Assembly: GCF_000424445.1 (NCBI RefSeq)
Contig: NZ_AUJX01000011.1
Coordinates: 1-64,000, forward strand
Length of the DNA: 64,000 bases
Reading direction: 5' to 3'
From: Oribacterium sp. NK2B42
Lineage (GTDB): Bacteria > Bacillota > Clostridia > Lachnospirales > Lachnospiraceae
The notes under the pieces: model-generated
Seen by the model: the letters and a program-made list of their open reading frames with translations, nothing else
What the model was told of the DNA's origin: nothing
Databases searched by the model: none
Shown: one piece after another, positions 41,727-49,669 of the stretch
Layout: every line of letters begins with the position of its first letter
Position numbering within the stretch: position 1 is the stretch's first letter
Program-made: the position numbers and the translations under genes

Positions 41727-42945
41727 TCCAAATCCTCTTATACTCGTCTCCAATAAACGCCCAACTGTAAGCAGTACTGATTCGCTGTTTAGCTGCTGTG
41801 CCGAACTTACTTCGCCACTCAGCATCCATCTCATCTGCCCTGTCAATCAGCCCAGCCAGATCGCCATCCTTCTTGCTCCAGTACAGAGCAGCTTCTTGTC
41901 CAACTTCTTTATTGAAGCCAACGTCGAGTAGCAGGTTCAGCTCCGTACTTCCCAGTGCCTCCAAAAGGCTTGGATTCGTACCTCCGACTTCATGACCATG
42001 GAAATACCCATAGGCGTTCTCTCTGATCTTTTTCAGCAGTTCCTTGTCATACACAGTACCAACGAATTTGATGCGAGGATCAGTGCTGAAGTGCAGTGTC
42101 TCTTCCAGATACGATCTGAGCCTATCGTTAATGTTTGTGATTATCGCGAAGTCCTTCTTGCTGTGGCTCTTCATAAACTCGCGGATCATCGTCTCGTAAT
42201 TATTCTCCGGGACAAAACGGCCAACCACCAGATAGTACTCATTGGTCTTCAGACCCTTCTCCTGTAACCAGTTCACAAACTTCAAATCATCATCCGGCAT
42301 ACTGCTCTTCTCAACATCCGCGCCATAGGCGATGTAAGTTGTATGCGGATGGTGATATTCCTCTTTGATGTACTTCTCGATATTCACGGAGTCGCAGATA
42401 ACTAGATCGGCATCCTTGACCATCTTTTTTTCAGACCATTTCCAATATTTGCGGACAGGCTTGGGCCACTTAGCTCGAAGAAACTCATGTCCGTCCGGAT
42501 TCAAATAGTACATACCACCGATAGCCTTAATCTGCTTTACTAATCCATCAATGAACAAGCCAATGCGGCATGTGAGAATATAGAATATTGGCTTTTCTAT
42601 ACCATTCTCCTTGCAGTACTGAATGCTATACTTAACCGCTGCTCGGTCATAATAAATCGCCACAGCCGGACCAATATTCGGGCAAGGGATCTTGAATACA
42701 TGAGCGTTCTTATATTCGAACTCTGAAACGCTTCCATCGTCGTTCTTCTTCAGAACTCTCACGCCATCAAGCTTGCTCTCATCCATGTGTCCGTCACCAT
42801 TAGCCTTGCAGGCCACATGGTACTTGATACTATCCTCGTGCTCATGCTCACCGATGAGCCTATCTACAAACGTCTCATAACCACCATACTGCCCAATGCT
42901 TTTTGAGCCGATGATAAAGATGTGGCTTGTATTCTGCTGTTCCAT
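41707..42945 (-). CDS. DUF1972/GT4 glycosyltransferase (rhamnosyltransferase type)
   Basis: 412 residues, GT-B fold: GSKSIGQYGGYETFVDRLIG at the N-terminus defines DUF1972, and GRFVPENNYETMIREF, PRIKFVGTVYDKELL and YFHGHEVGGTNPSLLEALG give the GT4 donor domain with the EAL site. Relatives are the beta-1,4-rhamnosyltransferases acting early in streptococcal and lactococcal capsules. A truncated paralogue lies directly upstream. Confidence 0.85.
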   Translation of the reverse strand: MEQQNTSHIFIIGSKSIGQYGGYETFVDRLIGEHEHEDSIKYHVACKANGDGHMDESKLDGVRVLKKNDDGSVSEFEYKNAHVFKIPCPNIGPAVAIYYDRAAVKYSIQYCKENGIEKPIFYILTCRIGLFIDGLVKQIKAIGGMYYLNPDGHEFLRAKWPKPVRKYWKWSEKKMVKDADLVICDSVNIEKYIKEEYHHPHTTYIAYGADVEKSSMPDDDLKFVNWLQEKGLKTNEYYLVVGRFVPENNYETMIREFMKSHSKKDFAIITNINDRLRSYLEETLHFSTDPRIKFVGTVYDKELLKKIRENAYGYFHGHEVGGTNPSLLEALGSTELNLLLDVGFNKEVGQEAALYWSKKDGDLAGLIDRADEMDAEWRSKFGTAAKQRISTAYSWAFIGDEYKRIWNEGAVR

Positions 42946-42962
42946 TTATCTAACCAACCTCC

Positions 42963-43562
42963 TCACGCCGCCATCAGCTCTAAATTTTTTCGGCTTATTA
43001 TCTGTGCATCCCCATCAGGATTAACGTAAACCTTGGCACCTAATTTGTGTGCCTTAGATACTAAACTCCCGAAAAAAGGGCCTATCCTACATGCCAAAAC
43101 ATAGATGATTGCATTTTTAATTCTATGCGTAGAAATATAATACAGGCACCACCTAAAAGCCTTAACATCATACGCAATGGCCTGAGCTGAACCAATCTGA
43201 GGAACACGTAACTTAACTACATTTGCATTATGATATTTGAAGGAGCGTACACTGCCATCTTTATTCTTCTTCACATCAGAAATCGAGGACAATTTCGTCT
43301 CATCCATTGCGCCGTCGCCATTTGCTTTTGTGGTAATATAGTATTGAATTGTATAATTAGATGCATGTACCTCCGTCAACTTGTCAAGGAATGTCTCAAA
43401 GCCTCCGTACTGGCCAAGATTCTTTGCGCCGCGGCAGAAAATCAAGTGTACACTTTCGGTCTTATTCTCTATTCCATCGTTAGATTCTTTTCTATTGAAT
43501 CCTTCATAAGACACATTCAAGTTGACATCATTTTGAACAGCCGTATAATTCTTCACCATCAT
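42963..43562 (-). pseudogene. Truncated DUF1972 glycosyltransferase paralogue
   Basis: 199 residues. After a unique 37-residue head, CRGAKNLGQYGGFETFLDKL and KANGDGAMDETKLSSISDVK track the neighbour gene to VYVNPDGD, then the frame ends with an unrelated tail (AQIISRKNLELMAA). The whole donor-binding domain is missing, so no activity is expected. It is the left-over of a tandem duplication. Confidence 0.8.
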
Positions 43563-43625
43563 AACCTCGCAAATCTGATTGTCGAATTGGTTGGATTGGA
43601 GAGCCAGATTTCCGTATGGTTATAT

Positions 43626-43840
43626 TTAAAAAGTAACATTCAACAAACTATATTTTCTCAAGACAACCATTTGCTCTTTTTTTGATTCAGAGTTTATGGT
43701 TGACGCTATTCCTATCTGGTCAATAAATTCTTTTAAAACGTCAAATAGCCCTAAATGAGATCTGGATCTCACAAGGGCATTTGACTTTCCTCCTGTTAAA
43801 TTCCCCGTCTTCTTTTTGTTTGGGTCAAAATAGAACTTTC
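43626..43840 (-). pseudogene. Transposase-like remnant
   Basis: The readable frame FYFDPNKKKTGNLTGGKSNA continues over the hairpin with LVRSRSHLGLFDVLKEF and ends VLRKYSLLNVTF. A stop lies just upstream and no start is present. I believe it to be a 3' remnant of an unidentified IS transposase, with low certainty. Confidence 0.35.
43740..43785. terminator. Strong hairpin, possible terminator
   Basis: GTCAAAT-A-GCCCT pairs with AGGGC-ATTTGAC, and inside, GAGATC with GATCTC. On the minus strand GTTTTAAAAG follows, so it may terminate transcripts of the decaying patch. It could equally be a feature of the remnant frame it lies in. Confidence 0.5.
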
Positions 43841-44056
43841 AAGAAACCTGTTCCACTTTACGAGACTTCCGATGTCCATCGGACGCTTCTCTCGACCCAA
43901 AAAGGGAATTTATGGAGAAATGTCAAATCCTTGATCATCACCCATCCCGCTTGTTTACTGGATTCTTCGGGGTTGACCCTATTATCTCTCTATCTCCGGC
44001 CATAATTACTGTTTTCATGCAATATTCTTATCCTCTATGTATTAATCAATTGTAAT

Positions 44057-44157
44057 CATCGTGGCGTCAGCCACGCATCTCACGGTTGCTCATCACCCCA
44101 TAGTTTCTGGATATCTTATCAAGAACCATGTGGTTATCCTCATCCAGATTGCTTACC
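44057..44157 (-). repeat. 100-bp 3'-flank module, copy 1
   Basis: Copy of a module also at 44871-44972 and 45941-46039. Shared landmarks (plus strand): CATCGTGG..GTCAGCCACGC, GGTTGCTNATCA, ATGTGGTNATC and GATTGCTTACC. It starts a few bases after the stop of the gene at 44169. The end forms a hairpin CGTGGC/GCCACG. Confidence 0.65.
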
Positions 44158-44168
44158 AAACATTTCAA

Positions 44169-44846
44169 TCATGCCCCGTAATCAAGCACATGTTTTACAG
44201 ATTCAACATACTCAAATAGTTTTTCTGCAGCATTAGTCGGACCATGACTCGTATCAAACCCTTCATCTTCAATGTCTTCCCATGTAATTCCACCACTTGG
44301 TCCTCGAAAAATCCTATTATATTCACACCAATCCATCGAAGAACTTAAAGAAACATCTATGTCAGTTAGCGAAATTCGGAAAGTCTCTTTATCGTGCTTA
44401 TACTCTTTCATCACTCTATAGAAGTGTCTAATATCGTCATCCGTAGCATTCTACAATGCATGAAAGATGATGTTGTCGTCCTGATCGTACTTACAGCCAT
44501 CTTTCACGTGCCTTGCCAATATCCTCCCCATAACAGTACATGCGATCAGAGAGTCTGCTAGTAGTGCCTTTCTCAATGTATTAGCCACATAGAATGCATT
44601 TTCTTCGCTCTTTTCGACATATCCGTACAACTGGTTAATTTGTTTCTCCTGATTCAATTCAGTTGATAAACCTCTGATAACAGCATCTATTCGCTTCTCA
44701 TCTGCAAGTCCAGCAATCTCATGAACGGCAGTTAGAAATAAACCTGCTACAGGATTCGCAATAGATACTCCTGTAATTCCAACAGCAACAACTGCATTCG
44801 CTTCGTCTGATTTCAATACTTTTAAAAATTTCTTCTGTATCCCCAT
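44169..44846 (-). pseudogene. Hypothetical gene split by an in-frame amber codon
   Basis: The first part (131 residues, 44451-44846) begins MGIQKKFLKVLKSDEANAVV with a hydrophobic stretch (AVVAVGITGVSIANPVAGLF) and ends FHAL. A TAG follows, and the same frame goes on NATDDDIRHFYRVMKEYKHD to DYGA at 44169. Together they make one protein of about 225 residues. An internal ATG (44414) could start the second half. The family is unknown; helices and a glycine-rich hydrophobic start recall small immunity or membrane-associated proteins. Confidence 0.65.
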
Positions 44847-44870
44847 CTATACTCTCTTTTCAACTGTGCC

Positions 44871-44972
44871 CATCGTGGAGTCAGCCACGCCAATCATGGT
44901 TGCTTATCAAGCAATTACTCCCGAATATATACTCAATCACAATGTGGTCATCACTCTCCTGGATTGCTTATC
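44871..44972 (-). repeat. 100-bp 3'-flank module, copy 2
   Basis: CATCGTGGAGTCAGCCACGC at the left, GGTTGCTTATCAAGC in the centre, AATGTGGTCATCA and GGATTGCTTATC at the right. It lies just after the stop of the PLD-like gene and before the start of the split gene. The hairpin at its end is CGTGG/CCACG. Confidence 0.65.
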
Positions 44973-44977
44973 TACAT

Positions 44978-45874
44978 CTATATAAATTGGTCAAGATCAT
45001 ACTCGTCTTGAATATATCTTCCAGTTCCGTTTTCTTTCCACAGTATTTTATAAAACCATCTGTCATCGTGCCGACCTATTAACTCATAACTCTTAACACC
45101 TACAGCATGTATTATCGGAAGTCCCATTCTGTTGAACCTGACGGAGGATAGATACATTTCTATCTCATATTTATAACTTGCTTCCTGTTGTCTACGATAT
45201 TGCTCATCGTCTATTCCTTCAAAATACAAAGCCGATTCGTCATCATATTTCTCCGAGATTGCTATCAAGTTGCTATATACGCTAATATCAAAGTAATCCT
45301 CATATATAATCTTGCATCTACATGAACATGTTCTTGCCACATCTACCTTGGTTTGATAATCTCCACATTGCTCCATTAACAGCATATTAAACATAGGTAA
45401 TCCGCAATATTCACATATATCCGGATTCCGAAGTAGCTTTCTGTCCTCATTAGACAGTTGCCACATTCCCGATATTCTTTGCTTATATTCAAGGATTACA
45501 TTCAATTCGTCAGAAATGGTTATATTCTCATCATTATTTGTATCTGCGTTTTTGGACCAGTTGAATGAACCAAACAAGCATTTCTTATCATCGACTATGC
45601 ATACCTTTTGATGCATATACCCATACGGATATTTGATGAGCATTATACTTGCCCCTTTATTGCAGAGAGCATTAATCAGATTTTGATATCGTCTATTTGA
45701 ATGATTGTCATCAGCAATTATTTGTATATTCACGCCTCTTGTTAGTAATTTTACAAATGTATCGTAATACCTATCAAAGCTAATCCAAGCAACAGCTATA
45801 TTTAATGAATACTCAGCTTTTGAAATCTCAGATATAACCTTATTTTCAAGGTCTTCAAAGTAAACTTTTGTCAT
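44978..45874 (-). CDS. Phospholipase D-like (HKD) nuclease-type protein
   Basis: 298 residues. The N-terminal 130 form a single PLDc_2 domain: SLNIAVAWISFDRYYDTFV, IQIIADDNHSNRRYQN and the HKD site MHQKVCIVDDKKCLFGSFNW with NADTNNDENI. Single-HKD proteins dimerise to form the active site and often cut nucleic acids. A cysteine set (CEYCGLP and TCSCRCKI) in the middle may bind zinc. The C-terminal part is unknown. The catalytic residues are intact, unlike the damaged neighbours. Confidence 0.75.
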   Translation of the reverse strand: MTKVYFEDLENKVISEISKAEYSLNIAVAWISFDRYYDTFVKLLTRGVNIQIIADDNHSNRRYQNLINALCNKGASIMLIKYPYGYMHQKVCIVDDKKCLFGSFNWSKNADTNNDENITISDELNVILEYKQRISGMWQLSNEDRKLLRNPDICEYCGLPMFNMLLMEQCGDYQTKVDVARTCSCRCKIIYEDYFDISVYSNLIAISEKYDDESALYFEGIDDEQYRRQQEASYKYEIEMYLSSVRFNRMGLPIIHAVGVKSYELIGRHDDRWFYKILWKENGTGRYIQDEYDLDQFI

Positions 45875-45940
45875 CTATATCCTATTCCTGCAAATGCATT
45901 TTTCGTTTAAGCCTTATGTTACTCTATATTTCTTTGTGGC

Positions 45941-46039
45941 CATCGTGGCTTGCCACACCCATCATGATAACTTATCAACCTTCAGTTCCGTATCTGCGTC
46001 TCACCCCTCATGTGGTCATCAAGATCATGATTGCTTACC
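45941..46039 (-). repeat. 100-bp 3'-flank module, copy 3
   Basis: CATCGTGGCTTGCCACACCC at the left, GATAACTTATCAACC, then CATGTGGTCATCAAG and GATTGCTTACC. It overlaps the end of the frameshifted gene (GKQS stop). Its hairpin is GTGGC/GCCAC, formed with different bases than in copies 1 and 2. Confidence 0.6.
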
Positions 46040-46619
46040 AGGCAACCATTTCCTAATCTTCTTTATCAACTTGCAGGGATTGAAAGCAGCATTCAAAATC
46101 CCATCGTCATCCTGTGCCGCTACAAACGATAATCCTGGGACTAACAACTTCGGAGCATCCACAGCAGAATAAGCTCTCAAATAATCTTTCTCGGCATACT
46201 CCTTCTGCGTAGCCTCCACAATAAACAAACAGAGTTGATATGCTGCAAGCATCTTTATCTACCAAACTATGCTTCACGTTTGCATATACATCCCACCATG
46301 ACAACTTCTCTTTATCCCAATCTTCGAAAGGTTGAAGTCTTCTTTCACTTCCCCTCATAGCACAAGTAAGGCTTACAATACCTGGATATACGCCAAGGAT
46401 TATTTCCTTATACTGACCTATGTTTCCAAGTGCGGATCCGTCAATATTACTGCATATCTTCTTAAATGCTCCTTCTATTTCAGCCCCAAGTATGATTACT
46501 GATCTGGTGAAGAATTCTGAATAAGTATTATCTTGTTCAAACGACACATATTGTCTGGCAGTAATGAATTCCTGTTCTATGCCAAGATATCTCTGCCATC
46601 CATAAATTTGATCACTCAT
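46025..46619 (-). pseudogene. Frameshifted hypothetical gene (HEPN-like motif)
   Basis: The first frame starts MSDQIYGWQRYLGIEQEFIT and runs to WWDVYANVKHSLVDKD near 46250. The second frame then continues LAAYQLCLFIVEATQKEY to IRKWLPGKQS. WWDxYxxVKH resembles the Rx4-6H/NxKH turn of HEPN-type proteins, but this is a weak match. A few codons may be lost at the junction. Neither half alone looks complete. Confidence 0.55.
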
Positions 46620-46769
46620 TCTCGATTCCTTTATCTATTCCCCGATAGAAAGCGTGCTTAATCACCAAACTTGTTCTTGGTGTGCGGCTTGCGCCGAAAG
46701 GATCATTAGTACACAAAATCCTATGAACCCTTACTCGTTTTCCAATCCACATCTGGCCTCGCTGCGCTC

Positions 46770-47042
46770 GGCGATATCCACAAGAGTTCTCTCATTTCTT
46801 ATGAAGGAACAAACGCTACAGAACTGATCAGTGACTTTCATAATGCTATTGATGACTACCTTGCGTTCTGCGAGGAGGAAGGATCATTTCCTGAGATAGC
46901 TTACAAAGGAAGCTTCAATGTCCGCTTTAAAAAAAGAGAAAATCATCGCTGGGCTGCTATCTATGCTATGACACATGGGCAGAGTTTAAACAGCTTTATT
47001 GAGGAAACCGTTGAAGAACGTCTAAATGCAATTCATGCATAA
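46770..47042 (+). pseudogene. HicB-family antitoxin remnant, 5' end missing
   Basis: In the frame from 46770 the reading is GDIHKSSLISYEGTNATELI, FHNAIDDYLAFCEEEG, YKGSFNVRF, then HRWAAIYAMTHGQSLNSFIE. This is the HicB fold followed by its ribbon-helix-helix DNA-binding tail. The first 50 residues or so and any hicA toxin gene are absent. It is followed by a good terminator, so it was once a 3'-terminal gene on the plus strand. Confidence 0.7.
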
Positions 47043-47057
47043 CTCTGCTTTCTCTAT

Positions 47058-47084
47058 GCTCCCTTCTGGGAGCTTTTTCTTTTT
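47058..47084 (+). terminator. Rho-independent terminator
   Basis: GCTCCC-TTCT-GGGAGC followed by TTTTTCTTTTT, on the plus strand after the HicB remnant. Confidence 0.8.
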
Positions 47085-47087
47085 CCC

Positions 47088-47600
47088 TTACATCTTTTTT
47101 ACAAACTCTATTCCAAGATAAAATACGGTTTTTCTGCCCATGAACTCAACCTCAACTTCTGCCTGTCTTCTGTGGAGATCCACCTTCTTTACATAACCTT
47201 CCAGTTCTGTAAGAGGTCCTGACAGGATAGTAACTTTATTCCCTTCGGCTATATCTATCTCCGAAACAGGAACTTCTTCTCCTTCTGCAACCAGCTTGCT
47301 GATCCATCCTGACTCTTTTTCTGTCAGAGTTTCAAACAGATCCACTTCTCTTCCGATGTACTTGGTAAGAAGCGGTACGGCAAAGCTTGAAAGGTATGTA
47401 TCCAAAATATCTTCTGTTTCTACAAATATATATCCCGGGAAAAGTTTTTCTTTGACTGTCATCCACTGACCGCCAAATTTCTTTCTCATATCCCTGGTAA
47501 GACTGTAACTTTTAAGTTTTATTTTAGAACCCACCATCTCGTCTATGAAAGTCTTCGTAATCTGTTCTTTGGCAGGTGCAGTTTGTACAACATAGAACAT
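47088..47600 (-). CDS. loaP: NusG-paralogue transcription antiterminator (LoaP-like)
   Basis: 170 residues. The NGN domain is clear from FYVVQTAPAKEQITKTFIDE and KEKLFPGYIFVET, and the KOW motif from EGNKVTILSGPLTELEGYVK and KVDLHRRQAEVEVEFMGRKT. Housekeeping NusG lies elsewhere, next to secE/rplK; a lone copy within polysaccharide genes is the LoaP/RfaH type, which lets RNA polymerase read through terminators of long surface-polymer operons. The ATG at 47600 is preceded by AGGAGATAAAATA. Confidence 0.8.
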   Translation of the reverse strand: MFYVVQTAPAKEQITKTFIDEMVGSKIKLKSYSLTRDMRKKFGGQWMTVKEKLFPGYIFVETEDILDTYLSSFAVPLLTKYIGREVDLFETLTEKESGWISKLVAEGEEVPVSEIDIAEGNKVTILSGPLTELEGYVKKVDLHRRQAEVEVEFMGRKTVFYLGIEFVKKM

Positions 47601-47798
47601 TATTTTATCTCCTGTATTTTGGGTAGGCTTCGCCATCAGTGTTGATACAATCAATCAGCACTGTTCTGAAAACGATATGTTATATTCCTGATAAACCAGG
47701 TGCCCACGCTTCAAGGTTCAACTTAAGAACATTTTGTAACTTTATCATAAATATAGCTATGTTTAGAACATAACTACTTGTTTCCACAAATACAATGT

Positions 47799-47826
47799 AT
47801 TCTATCACATTATTTCAATAATGCAA
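47799..47826 (-). promoter_or_regulatory. Possible promoter of the LoaP-like gene
   Basis: TTGCAT (47821-47826), 16 bases, TAGAAT (47799-47804). A leader of about 190 bases would precede the gene. Only the -10 box is good. Confidence 0.35.
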
Positions 47827-47836
47827 GCTTTGAGTA

Positions 47837-49390
47837 TCACTCCGACCCTTTCCTCATCACCACAGCCATCACGGTCTTCACAAGTATCTTCACATCAAGT
47901 CCCAAGCTCCAGTTATCTATATACTTACAGTCAAGCTTTACAACTTCTTCAAAATCCGTGATATCGGATCTTCCGCTGACCTGCCACATGCCGGTGATAC
48001 CCGGTTTCATGCTGAGTCTTCTCTTGTGATAGTTTGAATACTCCTTGAACTCACTTACGGTAGGCGGTCTGGTTCCCACCAGTGACATGTCGCCCATCAG
48101 GACATTGAAGAACTGAGGGAACTCATCGAGACTGGTCTTTCTGATGAATTTCCCCACCTTTGTGATACGCGGATCATCCTTCATCTTGAACATGAGCCCG
48201 CTCATCTCATTCTGTTTCATGAGCTCTGCCTTACGTTCCTCGGCATCTATATACATAGATCTGAACTTATACATCTTGAACCTACGTCCATTTTTCCCGA
48301 TACGTTCCTGTGCAAATATCACAGGCCCCGGGGAATCCAGCTTGATAGCGATACCCACTATCACATACAGTATCACTGCAAAAACCGCACCCACCAGGCC
48401 TCCAAGTACATCTATCACTCTCTTCAGTAGCTCATATCTGAGTTTCACTGTAGGTGTCTCAAATATAGCCATAGGGGATTTCTCGATAAACCCAAGTCTC
48501 GTTTCTATCTTCGGGATATATGCCTTTGTTTCATCATTGAGATGTCTTTCCAGCTTCTCAACATTTGCAAGATTCAGATGAACCGGGAGTCCCATCTGAG
48601 CAAATTCCTCGATCAGCTCTTCAACCCTCGACGCATCTCCCTCCGGTGAAAAGATAAATACCTCATCGATAGCACTGGCACGAACACAGTCAACGATTTC
48701 CTTGCCGTACGCAAGCACTGGTACATGATCAATCTCTTCCGGACTAAGCTCCGTATCTTTCCCTGATATACGACTTTTTATGCCTTTTATAGAAGTTTCT
48801 GTCTTGGCAACCGCCTCACTCAGTCCCTTCTTATTTTTGCTTCCTCGTTCTTCCCCGCTCAGCATGATTCCTGCTATCTTCCTGGACCAGTCCTTCTTGA
48901 TAGCACATGACGCCTTCGCCGCACTTTTTCTGTCAGCGATGATCGCCACCAGCGTCGCGGCATCAGTTTTATAGAAATTCATGATCATGTAGTTCTGCAC
49001 CGCATACAGCAGCACTAGCAGGATAATGAAGTGAAACGCCATCGTCGTAACAAAGAAGTATCTTGAATCCGAAATGCTGTTCTTTTGTATCAGAAGCATC
49101 GCCCCCCAGACACCAACAAAATAGACAGTCCCCTTGATGGCTCGTCCTATATATCTGAGTATTCCCATACGTTCGAAACTATACTGCCCGTTATACAGCG
49201 ACAGTACCATCGCTATACACTCTGCAACCACAGCCGGAAATACTGCGCTGACCCACATATTTCCCTGCCGGAATGCAGGCGTCAGCTTGGAAAACTCCCT
49301 CAGCAAGAAAATAGCTGCTGAACTCGAAAGAAGTGCCGTCACAAGAAATATGACGATTGTGATTGCTAACTCTAGTTTTTTTCTTTTCAT
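47837..49390 (-). CDS. Exopolysaccharide initiating sugar transferase (polyprenyl glycosylphosphotransferase)
   Basis: 517 residues. Five N-terminal helices and a CoA-binding-like cytoplasmic domain (HVPVLAYGKEIVDCVRASAI) precede the PglC-like catalytic domain: LKRVIDVLGGLVGAVFAVIL, KMYKFRSMYIDAEERKAEL, RKTSLDEFPQFFNVLMGDMS and KPGITGMWQVSGRSD. It moves a sugar-1-phosphate from a nucleotide sugar to undecaprenyl phosphate, the first step of repeat-unit assembly. The intact DE pair (LDEFPQ) is present. Upstream of the LoaP gene. Confidence 0.92.
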   Translation of the reverse strand: MKRKKLELAITIVIFLVTALLSSSAAIFLLREFSKLTPAFRQGNMWVSAVFPAVVAECIAMVLSLYNGQYSFERMGILRYIGRAIKGTVYFVGVWGAMLLIQKNSISDSRYFFVTTMAFHFIILLVLLYAVQNYMIMNFYKTDAATLVAIIADRKSAAKASCAIKKDWSRKIAGIMLSGEERGSKNKKGLSEAVAKTETSIKGIKSRISGKDTELSPEEIDHVPVLAYGKEIVDCVRASAIDEVFIFSPEGDASRVEELIEEFAQMGLPVHLNLANVEKLERHLNDETKAYIPKIETRLGFIEKSPMAIFETPTVKLRYELLKRVIDVLGGLVGAVFAVILYVIVGIAIKLDSPGPVIFAQERIGKNGRRFKMYKFRSMYIDAEERKAELMKQNEMSGLMFKMKDDPRITKVGKFIRKTSLDEFPQFFNVLMGDMSLVGTRPPTVSEFKEYSNYHKRRLSMKPGITGMWQVSGRSDITDFEEVVKLDCKYIDNWSLGLDVKILVKTVMAVVMRKGSE

Positions 49391-49404
49391 AATCCCTTAC
49401 ATAC

Positions 49405-49437
49405 GAAAAAGCGGGAGGCTCCTGCCAGCCGCTTTTT
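49405..49437 (-). terminator. Hairpin before the sugar transferase gene
   Basis: AAAAAGCGG pairs with CCCGCTTTTT around CTGGCAGGAGCCT. It lies only 15 bases before the sugar transferase start and may attenuate it or serve as a stop that LoaP overrides. Confidence 0.6.
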
Positions 49438-49584
49438 ACTCCCTTACTCCCTCTTTAATAGTAAATCTATCGATTTCTCTTCATTTTTAAGCAGTTTTTT
49501 TACTAGCTTCATTTTAACAGAAATTAATAATTTGACAAACTATATACAAAATTGTAAGAATTATCAGTTTTATCGCCATATCAA

Positions 49585-49620
49585 AAGAAGCCGCGAGATC
49601 ATATCCCAACGGCTTCTTAA
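49585..49620 (-). terminator. Terminator after the polymerase-repeat gene
   Basis: AAGAAGCCG / CGGCTTCTT, 9 bp, with TTTTGAT behind it on the minus strand. With the hairpin at 49405 it forms a pair of consecutive stops between two genes of the same cluster. Confidence 0.65.
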
Positions 49621-49669
49621 TTTAGATGTATATATAAATATGCAGCAGCACATACATCATGCCCTTACA

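Larger units (their letters stand above)
43563..44168. other. Interval with a degraded transposase-like frame and a hairpin
   Basis: The 606 bases hold no intact gene. On the minus strand a frame from about 43840 to 43626 reads FYFDPNKKKTGNLTGGKSNA, then LFDVLKEFIDQIGIA and VVLRKYSLLNVTF, probably a transposase remnant. A strong hairpin lies inside it, and a copy of the 100-bp module (44057-44157) lies at the right. Confidence 0.45.

Noticed and set aside
44057-46039. True integron attC sites
   Set aside because: The modules lack the GTTRRRY/RYYYAAC core pair and no integron integrase is in the window, so only a cassette-like resemblance is claimed.
47655-47836. A defined LoaP leader RNA
   Set aside because: I could not find the paired hairpins expected for such a leader in this stretch; only a weak promoter is visible.
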